64,000 nt of DNA, taken from contig CAKSFA010000004.1 of NCBI GenBank assembly GCA_934454125.1, forward strand, positions 42,181-106,180, read 5' to 3'. Source of the stretch: an uncultured Eubacteriales bacterium (GTDB taxonomy: Bacteria > Bacillota > Clostridia > Oscillospirales > Acutalibacteraceae). Shown here piece by piece: positions 59,848 to 64,000 of the stretch. Position 1 is the stretch's first letter, and every line of letters begins with the position of its first letter. The position numbers and the translations under genes were made by a program. Under the pieces are notes generated by a model that had not been told where the DNA came from, made no database searches, and saw nothing but the letters and a program-made list of their open reading frames with translations.

Positions 59848-60615
59848 TTATCGTACACTGCCTGCATAATACCAAATCCGCGGCACGTCATTCCAATATT
59901 CCACAGATGCCCGTACCCGATAAACCTGCGCAATCAACTCCGGCGTAAGCACCTCTCGTGGCGTACCCTGCGCCACGATTCTCCCGTTGTGTAATACATA
60001 CACTGCATCGCAATACATTGCAGCAATATTCAAATCGTGAATCGCTGCGATCACCGTAATGCCAAGCCCCCGCACAATTTCCATCAGCTGCAGCTGATAT
60101 TGAATATCCAAATGGTTTGTCGGCTCATCTAAAATCAGGCAGGGCGTCTGCTGTGCCAGCGCCCGCGCCAATAAAACACGCTGCCGCTCTCCGCCCGAAA
60201 GCGAAAAAAATAACCGCTCTTCAAACCCCTGTAACCCTACCTGTTCCAGAGCAGCTTGCGCAATCGCAAAATCTTCTCCTGTATCCCGCTCCAACATACG
60301 TTTGTGTGGCGTGCGCCCCAACAATACCATTTCACGCACAGTAAAATCAAAGCTGTAATCGTTGTGCTGCGCCAACACCGCTACACGCCGAGCCGATTCC
60401 CGAACCCGCATCTGTAAAAGCGGCACGTCATCGAACAGCACACTGCCGGCATCCGGCTTTTGCATGCGATACATACATTTGAGCAAAGTGCTTTTTCCAC
60501 TTCCATTCGGGCCAATCACACCCACAAATTGCTTCGGTTCCACCGTCAGGCTTACATTCTGCAAAATTGCACGTCCTCCCAGTGTCACACACAGCTCCTG
60601 CGTACTCACTCTCAT
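59848..60615 (-). CDS. btuD: Corrinoid/iron-chelate-type ABC transporter ATP-binding protein
   Basis: Drives the importer by ATP hydrolysis. The 255 residues have Walker A (GVIGPNGSGKSTLLKCM), Q-loop (VLAQHNDYSFDFTVREMVLL), signature (SLSGGERQRVLLARAL), Walker B (CLILDEPTNHLDI) and H-loop (AAIHDLNIAA). The family also serves siderophores; the cobalamin riboswitch upstream points to corrinoids. It overlaps the permease gene by 4 bp. Confidence 0.9.
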   Translation of the reverse strand: MRVSTQELCVTLGGRAILQNVSLTVEPKQFVGVIGPNGSGKSTLLKCMYRMQKPDAGSVLFDDVPLLQMRVRESARRVAVLAQHNDYSFDFTVREMVLLGRTPHKRMLERDTGEDFAIAQAALEQVGLQGFEERLFFSLSGGERQRVLLARALAQQTPCLILDEPTNHLDIQYQLQLMEIVRGLGITVIAAIHDLNIAAMYCDAVYVLHNGRIVAQGTPREVLTPELIAQVYRVRASVEYWNDVPRIWYYAGSVR

Positions 60616-61694
60616 ACATCTCCGCCCCCAAAGCCATATTTTCTGCGAATCATCAAATACAAAAATGCTGGTGCGCCCAGCATACCTGTCAACACACCAA
60701 TCGGCAACTCATTTCCTGGTAAGAGAACTCGGCAGCACACATCAGCCCAAATCAAAAACAACGCACCCGCCAAAGCAGAAATCGGCACCACCCGTCTATG
60801 ATCTGTGCCCGCCAGCATACGCACACAATGCGGTATCACCAAACCCACAAAACCGATCATTCCCGCGGCATATACCACAATTCCAACCATCGCCGCACAG
60901 ATGACCAAATAAATATGCCTCCACCGGTGCAAATCCGTGCCCAATGTCACTGCTGTTTCATCACCGTGCAACATTAGGTTCAGTGTACGATACTGCGTGC
61001 AAAAAAACGCCGTACCAACTAGCACTACAGCCAGCACAATTCCGTCAGTGCTCCAACTTGCCCCAGCCAAACTGCCCATCAACCAATGTGTCACCGTGTG
61101 CACACCTTCACGATTCTGCGCCAGATATACAATAAGATTCGAAACCGCACTGCACACTGCACTAATCACCATACCTGAAAGCAACAGCTTCACCGTATCG
61201 GCTCTGCCCCCTAAATTGGCAATGGCCAGCACCGCCAGCGCCGCACCAAATGCACCGGCAAACGCAAGCACACCCACAAAATTTCCGCCAAACACAGCGC
61301 CCACACCCAGCAAAATCGCTGCCACAGCACCCAAATATGCCCCAGAAGAAATCCCAAGCACATACGGGTCCGCCAGCGGGTTTTTTACAACGGCCTGCAT
61401 CACCACACCGCATACAGAAAGTCCCGTGCCAATACCAGCCGCCAACAGCAGACGCGGCAACCGAATCAGCCACACAACATCCTGCATTGCAGCCTTTAAA
61501 TCACTCACATCACCCAAACCGAACAGCTTGTGCAGCAGCACGCGGTATACCTGCTCCATTGAAAAATTACCAGAGCCAATCGTCACTGCAGCAATCAGCG
61601 AAAAAATCACAGCACCTACCAGTATCCCAACCAACACTGCAAACGAAATCCGTCCCCGTAACAGACCCTTCTTTGTTGTACGTCGTTTTGTCAT
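60612..61694 (-). CDS. btuC: FecCD/BtuC-type ABC transporter permease
   Basis: Integral membrane subunit, 360 residues with about ten hydrophobic helices. Family segments are LIRLPRLLLAAGIGTGLSVC, GVVMQAVVKNPLADPYVLGI, SSGAYLGAVAAILL and GFVGLVIPHCVRMLAGTDHR. Overlaps of 4 bp on both sides show one polycistronic unit. Confidence 0.92.
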   Translation of the reverse strand: MTKRRTTKKGLLRGRISFAVLVGILVGAVIFSLIAAVTIGSGNFSMEQVYRVLLHKLFGLGDVSDLKAAMQDVVWLIRLPRLLLAAGIGTGLSVCGVVMQAVVKNPLADPYVLGISSGAYLGAVAAILLGVGAVFGGNFVGVLAFAGAFGAALAVLAIANLGGRADTVKLLLSGMVISAVCSAVSNLIVYLAQNREGVHTVTHWLMGSLAGASWSTDGIVLAVVLVGTAFFCTQYRTLNLMLHGDETAVTLGTDLHRWRHIYLVICAAMVGIVVYAAGMIGFVGLVIPHCVRMLAGTDHRRVVPISALAGALFLIWADVCCRVLLPGNELPIGVLTGMLGAPAFLYLMIRRKYGFGGGDV

Positions 61695-62710
61695 TCTGCA
61701 CCCAGCTCCGGGTACAATCCGGCCGAAAATGTACGAATTCCGTCAATGGCACGCGCACCACTTGCATACACATCGCCCAGCATCACCGGATATACCCTGC
61801 CGTTCTTCACTGCAGTCAAATTAGCAAACGCAGGGTCCTGCATCACCTTTGCCACACTGGTACTCTTCACATCTTCACCATCTTCACCATGATTTGCCAT
61901 ATACACCACAAAAATCACGTCCGGATCCTGCACAATCAAATCTTCCTTACCCACCGTCTTTGCCTGTGGTGCAGCAAGCTGCGCGCCCAGTTGCGTCACC
62001 ATGTCACCTGCCAGTGAAGTTTCGCCATAATTGGTAATCTCATCGCCCAAAAATTCAATCACAGAAACCTGCTGAGCCGTTTTTCCCTGCACTGTTCGCA
62101 GCGTTGCTGCAATTGCCTGCTTCATTTCATCCACCAGCATCTGTGCCCGCTCTTCCACATTAAAAATTTTGCCGATATTCAGCAAATCTGTGTATTCATG
62201 CTCCAGTGTGCGCGCATAACCACCCGCTCTGGTATTAGTATTGATATACGTATTCGTTCCTCTTCCAATCCACTGATCCACATCACCCAATTTCTTTTCT
62301 CCAAACAGCGAACCCCATGTAAAAATCAAATCCGGCTCTAATAAAATCGCCTCCTCTTTCGTCGGCGCAAACGCCTCTTCATGATACGGCAGTTTTGCAA
62401 AGCCCGTCTTCCAGTCATCTTTCACATCATTGTCCAATCCATATGCCGCTGCCACGCGATCCTCCAACCCCAGTGCCAACATCGTCTCAATACTGCCCTG
62501 ATACACCGCCAGCACACGCTCCGGTGCTTTTTGATATGTGGTCTGCACCACTTCGCCTGCATAGTTATACGTCTCCACCGTCACCGGATAATATCCACTC
62601 TGAGATACTGCATTCTGTTGTGATACCGCCTCCTGTGTCTGCGCACCGCAACCAGTAAAAATCGCTGCCAACAGCAATGCCGTCATTAAAAAAGCCATCC
62701 ATTTTTTCAT
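61691..62710 (-). CDS. btuF: Substrate-binding lipoprotein, probably corrinoid-specific
   Basis: Captures the substrate outside the cell. The 339 residues begin with a lipoprotein signal (MAFLMTALLLAAIFTGCGAQ), followed by a helical-backbone binding protein fold of class III: RVLAVYQGSIETMLALGLED, EEAILLEPDLIFTW, LIVQDPDVIFVVYM and GARAIDGIRTF. Sequence alone does not separate corrinoids from siderophores; the riboswitch in its leader does. First gene of btuF-btuC-btuD. Confidence 0.88.
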   Translation of the reverse strand: MKKWMAFLMTALLLAAIFTGCGAQTQEAVSQQNAVSQSGYYPVTVETYNYAGEVVQTTYQKAPERVLAVYQGSIETMLALGLEDRVAAAYGLDNDVKDDWKTGFAKLPYHEEAFAPTKEEAILLEPDLIFTWGSLFGEKKLGDVDQWIGRGTNTYINTNTRAGGYARTLEHEYTDLLNIGKIFNVEERAQMLVDEMKQAIAATLRTVQGKTAQQVSVIEFLGDEITNYGETSLAGDMVTQLGAQLAAPQAKTVGKEDLIVQDPDVIFVVYMANHGEDGEDVKSTSVAKVMQDPAFANLTAVKNGRVYPVMLGDVYASGARAIDGIRTFSAGLYPELGAE

Positions 62711-62748
62711 CGTTGTTTCTCCCTTTCCATTCTAAATCAAATTCCATA

Positions 62749-62786
62749 CAAAAAAGCCGCATGAACTCTTTATGAATCCATGCGGC
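62749..62786 (-). terminator. Terminator of the uptake-operon riboswitch
   Basis: On the minus strand GCCGCATG and CATGCGGC pair perfectly and are followed by TTTTTT, 40 bp before btuF. It sits downstream of the aptamer as its expression platform. Confidence 0.85.
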
Positions 62787-62879
62787 ATGTATGCCAACCA
62801 AAAAGATGCGTACCGAATACAAGCCGTTTGCTTCCAAACAGCCGCACCTGCTCTACCGATTTTCAGAGTTCGTAAAAAC

Positions 62880-63070
62880 CGGTAAGTCTGCTGCACCACT
62901 GTATTCTGACTCAAACCTCACCGCAAAACCCTTTAGCCTTCCCAAGCTACAGCCCAGTGACCGCACCGGCACAAATACCGGCGCAAAAAGGGTTCACTCC
63001 GTTATTACAGCAGCGTTCCTGTGCGGGAATTTCACCCGACTTCCTGCAAAATATGCAAAAGCAGCGCAGC
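62880..63070 (-). ncRNA. Cobalamin riboswitch, full-length class I
   Basis: Reading the minus strand, the leader has in order GGAAGTCGGGTGAAATTCCC, GCTGCTGTAATAACGGAG, the B12-box segment GTCACTGGGCTGTAGCTTGG with GGAAGGC, and GAGTCAGAATACAGTGG. These are the four conserved blocks of the class I aptamer in the right order. The first block is shared with the short element before cbiD. Bound adenosylcobalamin should favour the terminator and shut down import. Confidence 0.93.
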
Positions 63071-63093
63071 ATGCTCTATAAAATTATAGCATA

Positions 63094-63122
63094 ATTATAG
63101 CTTTTCTTTCCAATCCTGTCAA
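63094..63122 (-). promoter_or_regulatory. Promoter of the riboswitch-btuFCD transcript
   Basis: Consensus TTGACA (63117-63122), exactly 17 bases, consensus TATAAT (63094-63099) on the minus strand. Confidence 0.85.
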
Positions 63123-63166
63123 TCTATGTAAAAAACAGGCAGCGACCATCATCGCTGCCACCTGTT
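63123..63166 (-). terminator. Terminator of the cupin gene
   Basis: Minus strand AACAGG/CTGTT with GGCAGCG/CGCTGC inner stem and a TTTTTT tail, directly before the riboswitch promoter. Confidence 0.8.
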
Positions 63167-63169
63167 CCA

Positions 63170-63505
63170 TTATGATTCCGGTAAAAACTCTACAACCAAA
63201 AACATCTTAAAGCGCCCCTGGTGCGCTGCCACACTATGTGGGTGATTGGCCGGCATCACAATCGCTTCACCCTGCTTTACGATCTGCTCCTGTCCATCAA
63301 TCGTTACCTTACCCTGACCTTCCAGTGCAATCACCAGCGCATCGCCCTTTGTCGTATGCGTCGCAATCTCTGTTCCAGCATCAAACGCTGCCAACATCAG
63401 TCGCACTGCCTGCCCCTGCGCCAGCGCCTTTTTCACAACCTCCCCTTCTCGATAGTCCACCTGTTGTGCAAACGGCAACACTGCCGCAATTTCCAAATTC
63501 TGCAA
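63170..63505 (-). CDS. Small cupin-domain protein
   Basis: A 111-residue single cupin barrel with motif 1 (THTTKGDALVIALEGQGKVT) and motif 2 (GEAIVMPANHPHSV). The histidines could hold a metal ion. Such proteins in anaerobes are often of unknown function; no substrate can be named. ATG 63505 is preceded by AGGAGGCGAG, and the gene stands alone. Confidence 0.88.
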   Translation of the reverse strand: MQNLEIAAVLPFAQQVDYREGEVVKKALAQGQAVRLMLAAFDAGTEIATHTTKGDALVIALEGQGKVTIDGQEQIVKQGEAIVMPANHPHSVAAHQGRFKMFLVVEFLPES

Positions 63506-63662
63506 ACAACTCGCCTCCTGTCATGAAATTTATAACTGTATCATACCACAAATCCACAAAAAATATGTTGCAAACGCAACAAAAACACACCATAAACCAT
63601 ACATATTTTCGGACAAGTGCGCATTTATTTTAAAAACCATAAAAATAAGGGAGGCTCCCCAT

Positions 63663-63887
63663 ATGAACTGGAACGACACTGTCCGACTCATCGGCATTAT
63701 CTGTATCATTTATGGCATACAAGGCATTACATTTCCTCTGCTCAAGGCCATCGGCGGCAACCAAATTGTATTTGACTTCTTCTCCTGCAACTCTCCAACT
63801 GCCTTTATTATTTATCTCTGCTTTGCTGCAGCGGGCATCTTGCTCCTAGTTTTCACCCGCCCCTTCTCCAAACGCAAGCGCCAATAA
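63663..63887 (+). CDS. Small membrane protein (74 aa)
   Basis: The ribosome binding site AAGGGAGG lies upstream of ATG 63663. The 74 residues have two hydrophobic helices (VRLIGIICIIYGIQGITFPL and TAFIIYLCFAAAGILLLVF) and a basic end (KRKRQ). I do not recognise a family. Confidence 0.7.
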   Translation: MNWNDTVRLIGIICIIYGIQGITFPLLKAIGGNQIVFDFFSCNSPTAFIIYLCFAAAGILLLVFTRPFSKRKRQ

Positions 63888-63924
63888 AACCGAACAACTC
63901 CTACTTATCACAGCACAAACCAAC

Positions 63925-63957
63925 AAAAAAGCGCTGATTCTATCTCAGCGCTTTTTG
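63925..63957. terminator. Bidirectional terminator
   Basis: AAAAAAGCGCTGA and TCAGCGCTTTTT around TTCTATC, with A run on one side and T run on the other. Confidence 0.9.
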
Positions 63958-63967
63958 TATGAATCTG

Positions 63968-64000
63968 TTATGCGGGGATAAACTTCCACAGCTGTTTGTT
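63968..64000 (-). CDS. Possible C-terminal end of a minus-strand gene
   Basis: From the right edge the minus strand reads NKQLWKFIPA and a stop (63968-63970), 11 bp before a terminator hairpin. The Q-x-W pattern recalls a ricin-type lectin end, but ten residues prove nothing. Confidence 0.3.
   Translation of the reverse strand, partial: NKQLWKFIPA

Noticed and set aside
1..64000. tRNA or rRNA genes, CRISPR arrays, insertion sequences, phage genes
   Set aside because: None seen on reading both strands; a covariance-model or profile scan would be needed to exclude a lone tRNA.

Overview
The window looks like a chromosomal segment of an anaerobic, spore-forming member of the Clostridia. The signs are a SpoIIE homologue, an oxygen-independent (early cobalt insertion) cobalamin pathway, T-box and cobalamin riboswitch control, a NiaR-regulated nad operon, a CsoR/CopA copper system, strong AGGAGG-type ribosome binding sites and many overlapping stop/start codons. 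I saw no rRNA, tRNA, CRISPR array, transposase or phage gene.

Layout. (1) 1-1.76 kb, minus: aroB and the 5' part of aroC. (2) 1.9-24.9 kb, plus: a very long cobalamin operon running cbiK, a short cobalamin riboswitch with terminator, cbiD, cbiL, cbiF, cbiG, hemA, cbiH, cbiJ fused to a Met8/CysG-like domain, hemC, a cobA-hemD fusion, hemB, two chimeric mini-ORFs, hemL, a cbiE-cbiT fusion, cbiA, cobT, cobU, cobS, a second short cobU-like gene, cbiB, cobD, cbiP, an adenosyltransferase gene and cbiC. It encodes nearly the whole route from glutamyl-tRNA to adenosylcobalamin. Alpha-ribazole phosphatase, lower-ligand synthesis and cobalt uptake are not in the window. (3) 25-27.2 kb: a large surface protein with InlB-type repeats and a sorting signal. 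(4) 27.3-33.2 kb: a zinc-ribbon membrane protein, two iron-type alcohol dehydrogenases and, between them, a copper operon (copA with a fused copZ, then csoR). (5) 33.4-37 kb, minus: nadA-nadB-nadC-niaR. (6) 37.2-38.2 kb: a nucleotide-sugar dehydratase. (7) 38.2-42.4 kb, minus: ilvB-ilvN-ilvA-ridA behind an isoleucine-type T-box. (8) 42.6-47.8 kb, plus: an Rrf2 regulator, metY with a Cys-containing leader ORF, a MetH reactivation-domain protein and metH, which uses cobalamin. (9) 47.8-58.6 kb: pstS behind a Pho-box-like repeat, a 39-residue membrane protein, an LCP protein, metG, tatD, a noncoding stretch of about 670 bp, spoIIE, an aminotransferase and trpS. (10) 58.7-63.1 kb, minus: a TPR glycosyltransferase and a corrinoid-type ABC importer behind a full-length cobalamin riboswitch. 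(11) The end holds a cupin protein, a small membrane protein and the tail of another minus-strand ORF.

Cobalamin links the regions: synthesis (region 2), uptake (region 10) and consumption (metH, region 8). Both supply operons carry riboswitches, but of different architecture. The cobaltochelatase gene lies upstream of its operon's riboswitch.

The most unusual points are the 143-bp tandem duplication of the hemB/hemL junction, which creates two translationally coupled chimeric mini-ORFs; the copA-copZ fusion, whose linker is the translated ribosome binding site of a still-startable copZ; the Cys-containing leader ORF of metY; the apparent loss of the glutaminase cysteine in CbiA; the altered acidic motif in the Met8-like domain; and two complementary partial CobU proteins. 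Coordinates were read by eye from the sequence. Family assignments rest on motifs and remembered family features, not on database searches.
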